A stretch of 64,000 nt of DNA from Solanum dulcamara (Eukaryota > Streptophyta > Magnoliopsida > Solanales > Solanaceae), in assembly GCF_947179165.1 (NCBI RefSeq), contig NC_077237.1, positions 60,061,523-60,125,522 of the forward strand, in the 5' to 3' direction. This document shows positions 47,299-59,813 of this stretch, in pieces. Position 1 is the first letter of the stretch. Each line of letters opens with the position of its first letter. Below the pieces are notes generated by a model. The model had not been told where the DNA came from. It worked only from the letters and a program-made list of their open reading frames with translations, and ran no database searches. A program made the position numbers and the translations under genes.

Positions 47299-48310
47299 TG
47301 TCACGAACCAAACTAGGGTCAAGCCATGACATGGTGATCGGGAACCCAAAGGATTACAACCAAGCCATCTTAGCATACATCACATAAATAAGGTAAAGAA
47401 ACATGATAACTATAAGCGGAAGTAATAACTCAAGGGAATGGTAAGGGATAGAAATACTCAATCAATGTCCAAATGGACTTCATAAAAATATCTTCTAAGC
47501 ATGCATCTATTCTAGTCTTTGATGAGGGCTTAAGAAAAGCTCATATCTCACCCAAATCATAAGATGAAAGGTCAAGTAAACAATGAGAACAAAAAGTCAT
47601 GTCCTCGATTGAATGAGGACTCACCAACTCTTTGATATCTACAACACTTTAGCAACGAATCAGATGATCGATATCCGCCCCTACATTATGAGATAATGTA
47701 AGCAAAATATGCATTAGTACATAGAAGGTACTAAGTATGTGAGGCATGCATGTACAAGTAAAGAAACGTGAGAAATATGAAATAAGATGCATGGCCAACA
47801 TAATGAACATGAATGAGGCTTAAAAACATTTAAAACACAAGAAAACTTATGGTCAATGCATCATAAAACTTCATAGTAAATCTCATATCTTTACATTCAA
47901 CTTGTGTGGGATAAGACCTTTAATCGACTTCTTAAGACCATGCGAGCTATAACATGGAATCCGATGTAACTCCCACATCGAAAAGAGAGAGGCTACTTTG
48001 CCAAGGTAGACTCTGTGAGAAACAACTTTAACTTGGTGAGCTATATGTAGATCCACTAGCTAGGACATGAAGGCAATCTTACTTGGGCAACGTAGTTTCA
48101 AACTTTAGGTTTCTACTAGAATTACTCTGGGTAACTAACTACATTACTAGATCGAACCCTACCTAGAAATCCTCTCGGAGCTTAGTTAATATCCCAATGA
48201 AATTCATTAAAATATGGTCATAACATTATAGGAAAAGATAACATTAAAATATGGTCATAACATTATACCAATCAATCCATCTTTACAAAACATATTAAGA
48301 GTAGCTCATA
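47299..48310 (-). repeat. Element C 3' LTR, truncated
   Basis: Aligns with 51336-52328 of the 5' LTR (shared AACCCAAAGGAT, CTTAGCATACATCACATA and CTTGTGTGGGATAAGA). Similarity stops at TAGCTCAT (48303-48310), where RNase H codons begin. Confidence 0.85.
48205..48268. repeat. Local 26-bp tandem duplication in LTR C
   Basis: CATTAAAATATGGTCATAAC and following bases occur at 48205-48230 and 48243-48268. The other LTR (near 52246) has one copy. Confidence 0.85.
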
Positions 48311-49700
48311 TTGTAAGCTATTATAGTCGGTGAAGACATCTACATGGACACCATAAAGATAGTGTCTCCAAATCTTCAAGGAAAGTATAACCACCGCTAG
48401 CTCCAAGTCATGAGTTGGATAGTTTCTTTCATGCACCTTAAGTCGACAAGAAGCATAGTCTATCACCTTACCATGTTGCATTAAAACAAAACCAAGTCGT
48501 ACCCTTGAAGCATCATAATATACAAGAAAACCATCAGACCCTTTAAGTAACGTCAAACTAGGAGCGGTAGTAAGACAATCTTTGAACTCTTGGAAACTCT
48601 TCTCACAAGCTTCCGACCATTGAAACTTCACTTTCTTTTGGTTCAACTTAGTCAAAGGTGATGAGATCGATGAAAACCCTTCTAAAAATCTTCTATAATA
48701 TCTGGCTAGGACCAAGAAACTTCTAATATCTGAAGGGGACAATGGTCTAGGCTAATTCTTAACCTTCTCAACTTTCTTAGGATCAACCATAATCCCTCCA
48801 TCGGACACAATGTGACCAAGAAAAGCCATCTCCCTTAGACAAAAGTCACACTTATTGAGTTTGAAACACAATTCTCAAGTGATTAACATGCTCCTCCTCA
48901 TTCCTAGAGTAAACCAATATATCATCAATAAATACAATTGCAAACACATCCAAATAAGGTATGAATAACTTATTCATCAAGTCCATGAATGCCGCGGGGT
49001 CATTGATCAAACCAAATAACATAACTAGGAACCCATAATGGCCATATCTTGTTCAAAATGCCATCTTGATAATATCACACTCCCTTACCCTTAATTGGTG
49101 ATAACTAAAATAGAGATCAATATTAGAGAAGTAGCTTGCCCCTTACAATAGGTCAAACAAATCATCTATCCTCAAAATTGGTTATTTATTCTTGATGGTT
49201 ACTTTGGTCAATTACCGGTAGTTAGTTCACATACCTAACGAACCATCCTTCTTCCAAACAAACAAAATGGAAGCACCCCATTGGTATATACTTGATCTAA
49301 TAAAACCTTTGTCTAACAAGTCTTTCAACTAATCCTTTAACTCTTTTAATTCAGCCGGAGCCATTCAATAAGGAGGAATAGAAATGGTTTGATTACCCAA
49401 AAGAAGGTCGATACCAAAATCAATTCCCCTTTAGAAAGGAATATCGGGTAGTTCATCGAAAAAAACATACGGAAACCCATTAACAATAGGGACCGACTCT
49501 ATAGTAGGGGTTTAGAATTTTCATCCCTAACCCTCACAAGATGGTAGATGAAACCCTTGAAAATCATTTTCTGAGCTTTAAGTTACGAAATGGATTTACC
49601 TTTGAACATAGAATTACTACCCTTCCATTCTAAGACCGGCTCATTAGGAAATTGGAACTTAACCACTCGGGTTCTACAATCAATAACATGAATATAGCCA
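48311..49700 (-). pseudogene. Element C reverse transcriptase and truncated RNase H
   Basis: RT in broken frames across 48750-49450, with an intact [10 protein letters not shown] box near 48905-48935. Connection and RNase H at 48311-48742 read RYYRRFLEGFSSISSPLTKL, FLVYYDASRVRLGFVLMQHG and LKIWRHYLYGVHVDVFTDY. The homologous frame in B goes on from LQY to VFTQKD; here it runs into LTR sequence at 48310, a deletion end point. Confidence 0.87.
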
Positions 49701-51120
49701 ATCCATACCAAGGATAATATCAAAATCGATTATCTGAAGCTCAACTAGATCACATAGAGTAATTTATGGAAAACTGAAACTAGACAACTTCTATAGACTC
49801 TTTTAACCACAACTGACTCACCTACATGAGTATAAATAGAAAAGGGTTCTAATAATATTTTGGGGATAACATCAAATCGCATGGACACATAAGGAGTAAA
49901 ACAAGAAAAATTTGCACTTGAATCAAGTAAGGCATAAACATCATAGTGAAAGAACCATGGCATACTGGTAAAAATATCATGAGTCTCCTCCACCTCTTGC
50001 CTATCATGAAGAGCATAATACCTATTGTCATGTTCACCACTTTTTGGTTGTACTTGAGCACCTTGAGCAACTTGGCCTTGAGAACGACCATCTTTGACCT
50101 TACACTTTTTAGCATGATGACCCAGCTTGCCACATTGATAGCACATATTCAAAAATGCTAGATACTCACCCTTGTGGTTCTTTCCACACTTATTTCATGC
50201 AGGGGTAACTTGGCCAAGGAGAGTACCTCCTTAGGGATTAGGGTTGGGCACCCTATCCTTGTGAAATCTTGGAGTAGTAGCATTTGAAGATCCTTGAATA
50301 GAGTACCTTTGGCAAAAATGAGGATGCCCATAACTTCTGGAATTAGCATGAGAGAAATCACCACCATCGGTCCTTCCCATCTTAGAATCTCTAGCACTTT
50401 TCTCCTTAATCTTCTCACCCTTTATTTTCCCCACATAGGTCATGAGTCTATAGATGTCCATTTTTTGAATTAACATGGATGCTTTATATTCCTTAGAAAA
50501 GACATCCGACACACCCGACACAAACTTTCTCATTCGAGCTCTCGGGTCGGCAACCATGAATAGAGCATATTTCAATATTTAGGTGAACTTAAGGGAATAT
50601 TTCATCACACTCATACCACCTTGCTTAAGGTTCATGAATTCTTATACCTTGGCCTCTCTCAAGTCTAATAGGAAAAAACGATCAAGAAATACCCCTTTAA
50701 ACTTATCCCAAGTCACGAGATCTTCTTCTCTAGGCCTCTCACTTTTCCATTGATCAAATCAAATTTGAGTTACGCCCTTCAATTGATATGTATCCAAATC
50801 CACCCTCTCAACTGGGCTAACTCCTATGCCATGATATCCACAATCTTTTGAATGCTATCAATAAATTCTTGTGGATCCTCTTCAACCTTAAAATACCAAT
50901 ATTCTGAAGGATTTATCTTTATAAAAGCACAAACTCTTATCGCTGCTGTACCAATATTTGGGTTAACGGGAGCAACCACTTTATGATTAACAACTTGAGA
51001 AAGTACTTGAAAGGCCTGTCAAAACTCAACATTAGAGACTTGATCATTCCAGGGATCATTCGGAGCTTGTTCCTTCTCTTTAATCACATTTCTATGAATG
51101 GGGTATTTTCATGGAGGCAT
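49701..51120 (-). pseudogene. Element C gag and protease, broken
   Basis: Gag start ATG at 51120-51118, MPP followed by TGA at the usual Arg codon. 50231-50575 reads KYALFMVADPRARMRKFVSG and MLIQKMDIYRLMTYV, the Gag C-terminal half. An intact CCHC knuckle CYQCGKLGHHAKKC lies near 50100-50145. The protease part YDVYALLDSSANFSCFTPYV (near 49890-49950) has D-S-S-A in place of the usual DPG/DSG. Several stops. Confidence 0.86.
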
Positions 51121-51222
51121 TTTCTGAAAATCGTAAGGAACAAACATTAGAGGGAAAGACTTAGATACCACTCTGCCACACGACATAGATTATGAAAGAA
51201 GTGAGGTTTTCCTAAGACGTTT

Positions 51223-51279
51223 CATGGCCTCCTATTCATGGATTTGGCACACTTCACACCAATGAACAAGACTCTACTT
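51223..51279 (-). other. Conserved chromovirus leader block (element C)
   Basis: On the - strand AAGTAGAGTC (51279-51270) and GAGGCCATG (51231-51223), start to start 48 nt; it begins 41 nt after the primer site. Confidence 0.65.
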
Positions 51280-51319
51280 AACGCGGCATGTTAGACACCC
51301 TAGGATACTTGAACTTTGT

Positions 51320-51331
51320 GCTCTAATAATA
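51320..51331 (-). other. Primer binding site of element C, mutated
   Basis: TATTATTAGAGC on the - strand, diverged from the tRNA-iMet site but at the right place four bases from the LTR edge at 51336. Confidence 0.6.
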
Positions 51332-51335
51332 AGTT

Positions 51336-53185
51336 TGTCACTACCCAAACTAGGCCCAAGATGTGACATGCTGATTGAGAACCCAAAGGATCCCAACTAA
51401 GTCGTCTTAGCATACATCACATACCTAATGTAATGAAACATGATAAAGATATGCGGAAGTAATAACTCATGGGAATGGGTCTAAGGGATAGAAATACTCA
51501 ATCAATATCCGAACGGACTTTATCAAAATATCATTTGTACATGCCTCTATTCTAGTATTTGATGGGGGCTTAGGACAAGCTCCTATCTCACCCGAATCAT
51601 AAGGAAAAAGGTTAAGTAGATAATGAAAATGAAAAGACATGTCCTTGATGGAATGAGGACTCACCAACTCTTTGATATCAAAAGCACTCTAGCCAAAAAT
51701 CGAATGATCGACGTCTGCTCCTACATTATAAGACAATATAGGCAAAATATGTGTTAGTATATAGAAGGTACTAATTATGTGAGGAATGCATGTACAAGTA
51801 AAGGAATGTATTTGTATGACATAAGATGCATGAACAACATAATGAACATGACTGAGGCTTAGAAGAATTTAAAACACAAGAAAACTTATGGTCAATGTAT
51901 CATAAAACTTCATAGTAAATCTCATATATTTACATTCAACTTGTGTGGGATAAGAACTTTAACTTATATCTTAAGACCATGCAAGTAGTTACGTGGAATC
52001 TGATGTAACTCCCACATCAAGAAGAGAGAGGCTACTTTTCCAAGGTAGGCTCTGTGAGAAATAACTTTAACTTTGTAAGCTATATGTGGATTCACTAGCT
52101 AGGGCATGAAGGAAATCCTATGTGGGTAACGTAGTTTGGGACTTTAAGCTGCTGCTAGGATTCCTTTGGGTAACTAACTGCGTTACTGGACTGAACTCCA
52201 CTTAGAAGTCCTCTCTATTAATAGTCAATATCCCAAAGGAATTTATTGAAATATGATCATAACATTATAAGGAAAGATAGTAACTACCTATCAATCCATT
52301 TTTATTAAACATATTAAGTAGCTCATTAACATTAGTGATTTGTAGGAATTCATATGTTCAGTGAGAATTGTCATTATCACCATCTTAAACATGATTGTGT
52401 GAGAATTGTACTTATCATACCATAATATCTTTCTTAGATCATAATTTATTATCATCATAACTTTCATAATTAAATCATAAATCTCAACTTTATTTCATGA
52501 AACTTTCCTTGAAAATTATTGAAACTCATAATCAACTCATGAAAATCATCTTTGACCCTCAAAATTTTAATTAACATAGCTTTACGCATGGGAATTCATA
52601 ATTCTACTTAAAATCATGCAATTCATGTAGATACATGCTTAGAAAGATCATTGATAATAATTTAAAATGAAATTGAAACAGACCATTGCAATTCATCAAA
52701 ACTAGGCTTAATATACCAATTGAAATTGAAAGAAACTTTGAGAAAACCTTTGGACTCCATGGGTGAAAGGAACACATAGATAAATCCACATATACCGGAT
52801 TGAAGTCACTTAAAATTTGAGAAGAAACCTTGATGAAAATTTGAAACCCTAGCTTGGAGATCGGAGAAAAACTTTGGGGGAATTGAGTTCTTGCCTTCAT
52901 AGAATTTTGATGAATGATTTTAGAATGAGGAAAATTTCAAAGGAGTGGGTAGATATAGGCTTGAACTTAGCCATAATTGTGTCTAGGTTCATTGAATCAA
53001 ACTTGGAAAATGACACATATACCCTTCATTAAAACTCAGATTTTACCCTATGAATTGTACTCAAGTCTACGACTTGTAGACTTGAGTCATAGTGTAGGTA
53101 CTTAGGTTTTGTGATTTCTAGAACCTCTAAAGTTGGTTCTATGACTCATCTTCAAGATTACGAGTCATAAATAGGACTTGTCCTA
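51336..53185 (-). repeat. Element C 5' LTR, main part
   Basis: Ends (on the - strand) GGGTAGTGACA at 51336. Runs to 53185, where it is broken by the inversion. Bases 53055-53185 carry ACTTGAGTCATAG and ACGAGTCATAAATAGG words that recur in the inverted piece 53398-53757. Joined length of the two pieces is about 2.2 kb. Confidence 0.83.
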
Positions 53186-53397
53186 TAGGCAACATGTCTT
53201 TTAAGGTCTGAATGGTATGCTTGGCTTGACCATCTATCTGAGGAGGAAAACCGTGCTAAGATTGACTTGAGTACCAAGATCCTTTTAGAAAGATCTCCAA
53301 AACTGAGATGTAAATTGAGTACCTTGATCTAAAAAGATAGAAAATGGAACACCATGAATATTAACCAACTCTCGAGTATATATTCTAGCATAATTCT
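53186..53397 (-). pseudogene. Inverted integrase-core segment of element B
   Basis: On the - strand reads YARIYTRELVNIHGVPFSIF, DQGTQFTSQFWRSF, KDLGTQVNLSTVF and, after a frameshift, HTIQTLKDML. This is exactly the integrase-core segment expected after 47298 (SYLSEE) in element B, but in the opposite orientation to the rest of B. It ends where the inverted LTR C terminus begins (53398). The following core part (about 20-25 codons) before 53758 is missing. Confidence 0.85.
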
Positions 53398-53757
53398 TAT
53401 AAGACCCCAGAAGTTGGAAAGTTGAAGCCAAGATGAAATTACTCAAAATATGGACTAGATTCAATATTACGACTCACCCTCTAACTCGTAGAGGTTACTA
53501 CAACTCGTAGAGATGAGTCATAAAGGGAGTTTTTGCACTTGCCCATAACTATTCTCAGGTAAGGTCCTACAACTCAAGAGAACAAGTCATCATCCTAATG
53601 ACGAGTCGTAAGGATAACTCATTTCAAAAGTTCAGAGACCCTTAAATTTACAGGTTTCAAGACCTGCAGGATGAATGCATTATGATTCGTAAACTTAAAA
53701 ATGAGTCGCAGACATGACTCGTACAAAAACTTCAGAGACTCAAATTTAGGACCTTTT
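53398..53757 (+). repeat. Element C 5' LTR terminus, inverted
   Basis: Starts TATAAGACCCCAGAAGTTGG on the + strand, one change from the TGTAAGACC LTR start. Contains many ACTCGTAG/GAGTCATAA/GACGAGTCGTAAG words, as does the remaining LTR at 53055-53185. Orientation is opposite to the rest of C, as expected from an inversion across 53186-53757. Confidence 0.78.
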
Positions 53758-54410
53758 CTCAATAGTTATCATTCCAATATTCAGATGGCTTCATTTGAGG
53801 CCTTATATGTTAGGAGGTGTAGATCTCCTAATGGTTGGTTCAAAGTTGGAAATTTTCCTTGATAGGACCCTATTTGGTGCATGATGCTATGAAGAAGGTG
53901 ATATTGATTAGAGAGAGATTGAAGACTGCCCATAGTCGACAAAAGTCCTATACGGATGTGAGAAAAAAGGAACTTCAATTTGAAGTCAGTGATTGAGTTT
54001 ATTTGAAAATCTCACCCATGAATGGTGTGATGCATTTTGGTAAGAAAGGGAAATTTAGTCCCCGCTACATAGGCCCATATCAGATTTTGAAGAGGATTGG
54101 CAAGGTGGCATATAAATTAGATTTACCTTTGGATTTTGCATTGGTGCATCTGGTGTTTCATGTGTCTTTGTTGAGGAAGTATGTTGGTGATCCTTGCTCC
54201 ATTGTTCTTTTGGAAAACATTGGTGTGAAAGAGAGTCTTTCATATAAGGAGGTTCTAGTTGAGATCCTAGAGTTGGAAAGTTGAGGAATGATGAATAGCT
54301 TCAATTAATGTATTATAGAGGAACCAAGAGGTTGAGGGTGCTACAGGGGAAGCCGAAGCCGATATGATGTCATAATTTCCTCATCCCTGTCCTTTTGTTC
54401 CTAGTTGAGG
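53758..54410 (+). pseudogene. Element B integrase C-terminus and chromodomain
   Basis: Resumes as NSYHSNIQMASFEALYVRRC, then RERLKTAHSRQKSY-type sequence, then 54003-54284: MHFGKKGKFSPRYIGPYQIL, KRIGKVAYKLDLP, VFHVSLLRKYVGDP, the GPY/F region. The chromodomain follows at about 54285-54400 in broken frames (RNQEVEGATGEAEADM, with the usual Trp of ATW lost). Ends near 54410; bases to 54640 are the 3' UTR. Confidence 0.87.
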
Positions 54411-54639
54411 TATTAAGTTAGCTCATGACCCATTCAGCCCAAAACATATGTTTCAGTTATTCTCATGTTTATATATGCATTCATGTTCATAAAATGACTT
54501 TTAAAGTCATATTTTAGATTGATATTGAACATTTCATATTTTTATGCATTTTTGAGATGTTTTACATTCATGCTGGGCTACTATGTCTTTTTCCTATTCC
54601 TGTCAAGCTAGCTTGAGTCTCATTCAAAGATGAATATTC

Positions 54640-54654
54640 CCAAAGGGAAGATAT
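54640..54654 (+). other. Polypurine tract of element B
   Basis: CAAAGGGAAGATA directly before the 3' LTR at 54655, the expected plus-strand priming site. Confidence 0.7.
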
Positions 54655-56309
54655 TTTAAGACCCAGAAGTTGAAAAGTAAGAAAATAAGATTCAAAAGAA
54701 GTTTCTCAGAAAATTTTTAGCTTTTGGCAGAAGTTAGCCCTTCACGGGCTGTGGTGCTCTTCATGAGCCGTGGAGAGAAACCATGAAGGTCACTAGTCCA
54801 AAGAGAAATTGTGGAGATGAGCCGTGATGAAGCCTGTGAACCCAACTACTCAAACTCCTCTTTAGGGTGCCTACCACGAAACTCATCACGAGCTGTGGTG
54901 GCCTCCGTGGAGGTCACCTCTTCAGACCCCAAGTCAAGTCCTTCAACACAACCACCGCTATAGGCCGTGGTGCATTTCATGGACTGTGGTTTTCTTTCAT
55001 CCAGGGATCCAAATTTAGTTAAGTTTGGGGTGTTTTGGTCTTTCCCCATGTTTTTATAAATGAATGTGGATGATTTTGAGGTTTTTTTTCTAACATATTA
55101 ACTACCCTAAGACCTTTTAGCCCTCTCATTATTATTAAACACTTAAAATCAAAATCTGCTCTCTAAAAGTGTTCTCTAAAGAGTCTTCTTCATCCTCAAG
55201 TAAATCAAATGATTTATTCAAGATCAAGCTTCAATTCTATGCAATTTAGGACTCCTGAGATCAAAGGTATGTGGTAATTCTTTCTTGGGCTCTTTTACCC
55301 ATGGAATCCCAAGTTTTCTTCTCAAACTCTCTTATAAATTCTTCTTCTAGAAGCCCTAATTTCATGAATTGCATTGGATCTTATAAAGTATGACATATTT
55401 TATTGTTATTAGCCTAATTATGCATAATTCACATCATGTTGCATGATTTCAAAATGACTTTCAATGACCCATGATATTTGCTACTTTCAAGTATGTTTTC
55501 AATGAATTATGATCATGATTTCCAAGTAAATTCAATGAAAGTTTTATGAATGATTACCAAGATTTATGAATGACTCATGGAAAGTTATGAATGATGTTTC
55601 AAAGATACTTTAAGTAAGAAGTTATGAATGATGTTTCAATGATGTTTTAAGCAAATAAGCTATAGTGCAATAAAGAAATTCAAGCACAATCATGTTAAAG
55701 AGGTGAAATGAGCTATTCTATGATTTTTTTTATGATGAAGATTGATATATTATTGTCTTTCCTATATGATGTTAATGACTATATTTTCATAAAGTTTTAT
55801 TGCGATAATGATTAAGCACCAAGAGGACTTTAAGGTGGGGTTTTGTCCGATAGCCACTGTAGCTACCCAAGAGAATCCTAGTTGCAACCTTTAGTCTCTA
55901 ATTAAGTTGTCCACATAGGTTTATGATGCCAATATGGTGAAGCTATTGGATCCACCTATAACACATAATTAGATAAAGTACCATCAAGAAGTCTACCATG
56001 GCAAGGTAGCCTTCCCCTTCTCGAGGTGGGGATCATCGGATTTCATGTTATAGCTCGCATGGTCTTATATGTCGATTAAAGGTCTTATTCCACTCTAAGG
56101 TAAAGAAAAGGTATAAAGTTATCATGATTGATGCATTGACAATTCATTATGATGTTTTAAGATTTTTATGATTTTACTCATGTTTTAAGATATTGATGTT
56201 GCATCTCATGATTCATATTGATTATGTCCTATGTTTATTGTTCATGCATATTTCTCACATACTTAGTGCATTTCATGTACTAATGCATACTTTTTGCCTA
56301 CATTGTATC
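54655..56309 (+). repeat. Element B 3' LTR, interrupted by element D
   Basis: Starts TTTAAGACCCAGAAG and aligns with 39523-41199. It breaks at 56309 where D begins; the remaining 385 or so bases should lie to the right of the window. Shares the GAGCCGTGG word cluster near 54760 and 54890. Confidence 0.9.
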
Positions 56310-59300
56310 TGTCACGACCCAATCCCGTAGGCCATGACTGGTGCCCCAAGTTGGGCACCCAAACGTACCCTTATCCCAAATTAATATTTTTAATCGAATA
56401 AACATAGGTAGTGATTAGAAAAGATTGCTAAATAGATCACAAAAATAGATGTAGGCACGAGGGCTGATAGGCCATCACGAAACACACACAACCCAAAACA
56501 TATATACAAAACCCACAACATAACTCTGTCTACAGACCTGTACAGATGATAGCATAGTCATATGACAGGACAGGGCCCCGTCGTACCCCTGACCAAAATA
56601 TTCAAATATACAGAGATAAAGTCAGTACCAAAATACAAGCTCCGAACAAGAGAGCACTATCAATGACGCAGCAAATATCCTAAACAGATAGATCAGCAAA
56701 TTGAACTTCGGTACCTGCGGGCATGTAACGCAGCCCCCGAAGAAAGAGGGTCAGTACGAAAAATGTACCGAATATGTAAAGCATGAACTGTAATAAGTAA
56801 AACCATAATCTGAATAGTAGGTGCAGAAAACGAAATAAATGTTCAAAATTTCAAAATGCTTATCATAATCACAAATCATATATGCAAAGACATATGCCAT
56901 ATCCGGCCCCATGTCATGGGACTCGGTGAACAAAACATGGTCGCCCTCCCGTCATTGGCGCCACAGCACATCATAACACCAGAGTAGGGAATATCTCCAT
57001 AACAAATCATATCATATAAGATGGCCATATCAAATCATATCATACCATATCATAAGCATATGTGTACATGGCACAGCATAACTCTGTGGCATAACATACA
57101 CCACAACCTATGTACATGTCATACCTGCCCCCTCACATCGGGGCACGGCGAAAAATGTAGAGAAGTATGCTTGATAACATATCCTGGCCCAAGCTCAGTG
57201 AAAGAATGGTTACAGTATGCACGAGTAGAGTAGTGAGAAACTAAATGCAATTTAAAATATAAAAACATTTATAGAGACTCAATAGCTTAATCCTAATGAC
57301 AAGTCATATAAAAGAAACTGAGCTATAATCATAGTGTACTTCTTTCCGATGTCACAATGGTCTAGGTCAAAACAGTCTTTCAGAAATCATTTTCCATATT
57401 TCGAAACATAATATGGGGATCAATTGAATAATTGAAATAACTATCATTTAAAAATCAAGATAATAGTTATTTCAAGTAACCTTCGATTGCCATTATGAAT
57501 TATACTAAAGCATGAATTATATCAAAAGATGAATTATACCAAAATAGGATGGCTGGAATCAAACTCATGTATCAAAATATAATGATATAATTTCTAGGAA
57601 TTTACGAACATTAGCCATCCTAGTGTCTCTAAGAATAGGAGCTTCTTTGGAATTTATACATTCGTCCGTTTGTTTCATATAAATCATGTCAAAAGAAAGA
57701 AGGTTAGCTTTACATACCTTTAGTGTTTATCCACACACAACATGTATATGCTGCCTCATACTTATATTAATACGTTAAGCGTTATGGTTAAGATATGGAA
57801 AGGCATAAAACGTTTTTATCGTTAGTAGATTATTTTGAACAAAAACAAAAAACAACTGGACAGCACCTCCCCTTAACTTCATCAACCTGTTTCGAGTATA
57901 TAAAAGTAAAACTGGGTTTTAGAGTCTAAATGAAAGTTTTAGATATGTCAAATATCTTTCCAAAACATATTTAATCAACCAAAACGGAGCTTTACACAAG
58001 GAGTTATGCTAAATTTACTAACAGCAGTCCCATCCAAAAACGGGTTTGCAAAACACAAAATTCTGGGCAGCAACTCCCTTATATTGCTCACTTTTTTCAA
58101 CTTTCAAATCAGTCATAAAATCCCCAAGCAACATCAATAATCACACCTTCAAATGCCATGTCAAGACAAGCCAAGACGATATTCAAAAATACTCCAAATT
58201 TGCCCATTTCAATACCAACACTAATCATGGGATTTTCTTGCTTCCAAGTCCATTTAATACAAGTTAATATCTTCATTATAAGCTTATTGGTAAGTTAAGT
58301 CAGCCCACATTCATAACACTCAACAACAATTCCAATCCACATACAACTACTACATCTTCCAATTATCTTTAATGATTCATAGTGTTAACGTTTTATTGAA
58401 ACAATCCTAAAACAGTCCAACCAACATATAGTGCAACATATGACCTTCATTACCATTAATCCTCCAATCTCAACAATAACAATAACAACCTATCAAAATA
58501 GCCCTTAACTACCAACATAAAGATGCTCAAAAACCTCATGAACACCTACCACAAGCCAAGCAAACCACCTATAATTTTTACACCTTATTTCATACTATTT
58601 TTCAACAATTTTCGTGACCTATTGCAGCAGCTACACACAACCACAACATCATTCATTCATATGCAAGAAAGTCATGTTAATATCACCACAAGTTCTACAA
58701 TAACCCATAACAAATTCAACCTCAACCTTAACCATTTAATTCCTTCATTCTCATCACAAAATCCATAACAATAACAATCCAATACTAAGCAAAATTAATT
58801 CATCCTTTTCTACACCAAGCAGCCCCAAACGTCTCCTACCATGCCTCAACATCAACACCCATAATTTCATACATTCATCACTCATTTATGAACTCACACA
58901 AGCTTCAATTACCTTCAAGATGAGGGAAAAACAAAAAAGGAGATGAAATCTTACCTTAGGCTTTTATGACATAATTTGCTTGAAAACTTGAGGGCTTGGT
59001 CAAAAATGTTTTTGCTTCTTTAATGGACCCATCCTTGCTGACATAAACTTGAATAATCACCAACCTTGATCCTTTAATCTCTCCCTCAATTTCTTTCTCG
59101 TTACTTCTCTCTATCTTCATTTGTTGAAAATAAGAGTTCTTCCTTCTTGGAGAACTCTCTAGAGTTGGAAAAGAAGTGGATGCAGATTTTTGTCAATAAG
59201 GGGGACCAAGTGGCTGCCCAAAAGGCCTAATTGTCCCTTACAAAAATGTGGGCCAATAGGAATTGGCCATGTGGCAGTGGGGACCACTTTTCATCCACTA

Positions 59301-59797
59301 TTAACTCAATTAATCTCAAATTCCTATTTAATAATTCAACCATGGTTAATTAATTCCTAATCTTGATTAATATTTCTATATCAGTAGAAATTTGAAAACA
59401 GGTCGAGCCATTTTAAAATTTGGAATTAAAATTCGCAACCAGCTTCTTTGTTCAGTAAAATAGTCATATCTCTTGATACCAATATGGAATAAATTCCCAC
59501 ATCCTATGATTGGAAAGATAATCCAATTATCTACAACTTTTATTTTATAAGGTGTCCCAAATTCCTGAGCCATGATGGCGTTATGATCTCCCCAAGTCAG
59601 ATTGCCCAAAAACATAACTTAAAAACATCTTTTTGGAGGGCTCACACTTGGATTTGGCTCAAGGGTCCTTCTTTAGTTGTGTTTAACTTCACATACATTA
59701 TCCATATAAATTATCATATGTATCCATTAAGTGGGCTCCACCTCACGGTTAAGCCATCTATAGCCATAGTAAGACAAAATATTTTTGGGGTGTAACA
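56310..59797 (-). repeat. Element D 3' LTR (3488 bp)
   Basis: Complete LTR. Contains the ORFs MFTESHDMGPD (56751-56933, -) and two others that recur in the right copy simply because the LTRs are alike; they match nothing I know and are not called genes. Also has a CATAT-rich stretch (57004-57062) and a TGCCCC/GGGGCA hairpin (57126-57145) shared with LTR F. Confidence 0.93.
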
Positions 59798-59813
59798 TCC
59801 TTCCCCCCTTTGG
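59798..59813 (-). other. Polypurine tract of element D
   Basis: CCAAAGGGGGGAAGGA on the - strand, abutting the LTR 5' end TGTTACACC at 59797. Confidence 0.88.

Larger units (their letters stand above)
47299..53757 (-). mobile_element. Element C: Ty3 chromovirus, deleted and partly inverted
   Basis: On the - strand: 5' LTR (51336-53185 plus an inverted 5' piece at 53398-53757), mutated primer site, leader block, gag, protease, RT, part of RNase H, then an abrupt joint at 48308-48310 into the 3' LTR (47299-48310). Integrase and about half of the 3' LTR are missing. A 570-base inversion covers the right junction with element B. The left flank AGGAA versus inverted right flank AGAAT is only a partial match for a target duplication. 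Confidence 0.82.
39523..56309 (+). mobile_element. Element B: Ty3 chromovirus (Tekay/Del-like), visible part
   Basis: 5' LTR 39523-41584, primer site, leader block, gag, protease, RT, RNase H, integrase, chromodomain, polypurine tract, 3' LTR 54655-56309 (its last ~385 bases lie beyond the window after element D). Interrupted by solo LTR E, element C and element D. The left flank ACCAC (39518-39522) is the expected target duplication; its partner is outside. The host sequence is the CACTA second gene. All domains carry stops. Confidence 0.9.

Noticed and set aside
56751..56933. 60-aa ORF found identically at 61624-61806
   Set aside because: The identity comes from the two LTR copies of D. 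No coding evidence and no counterpart in LTR F.
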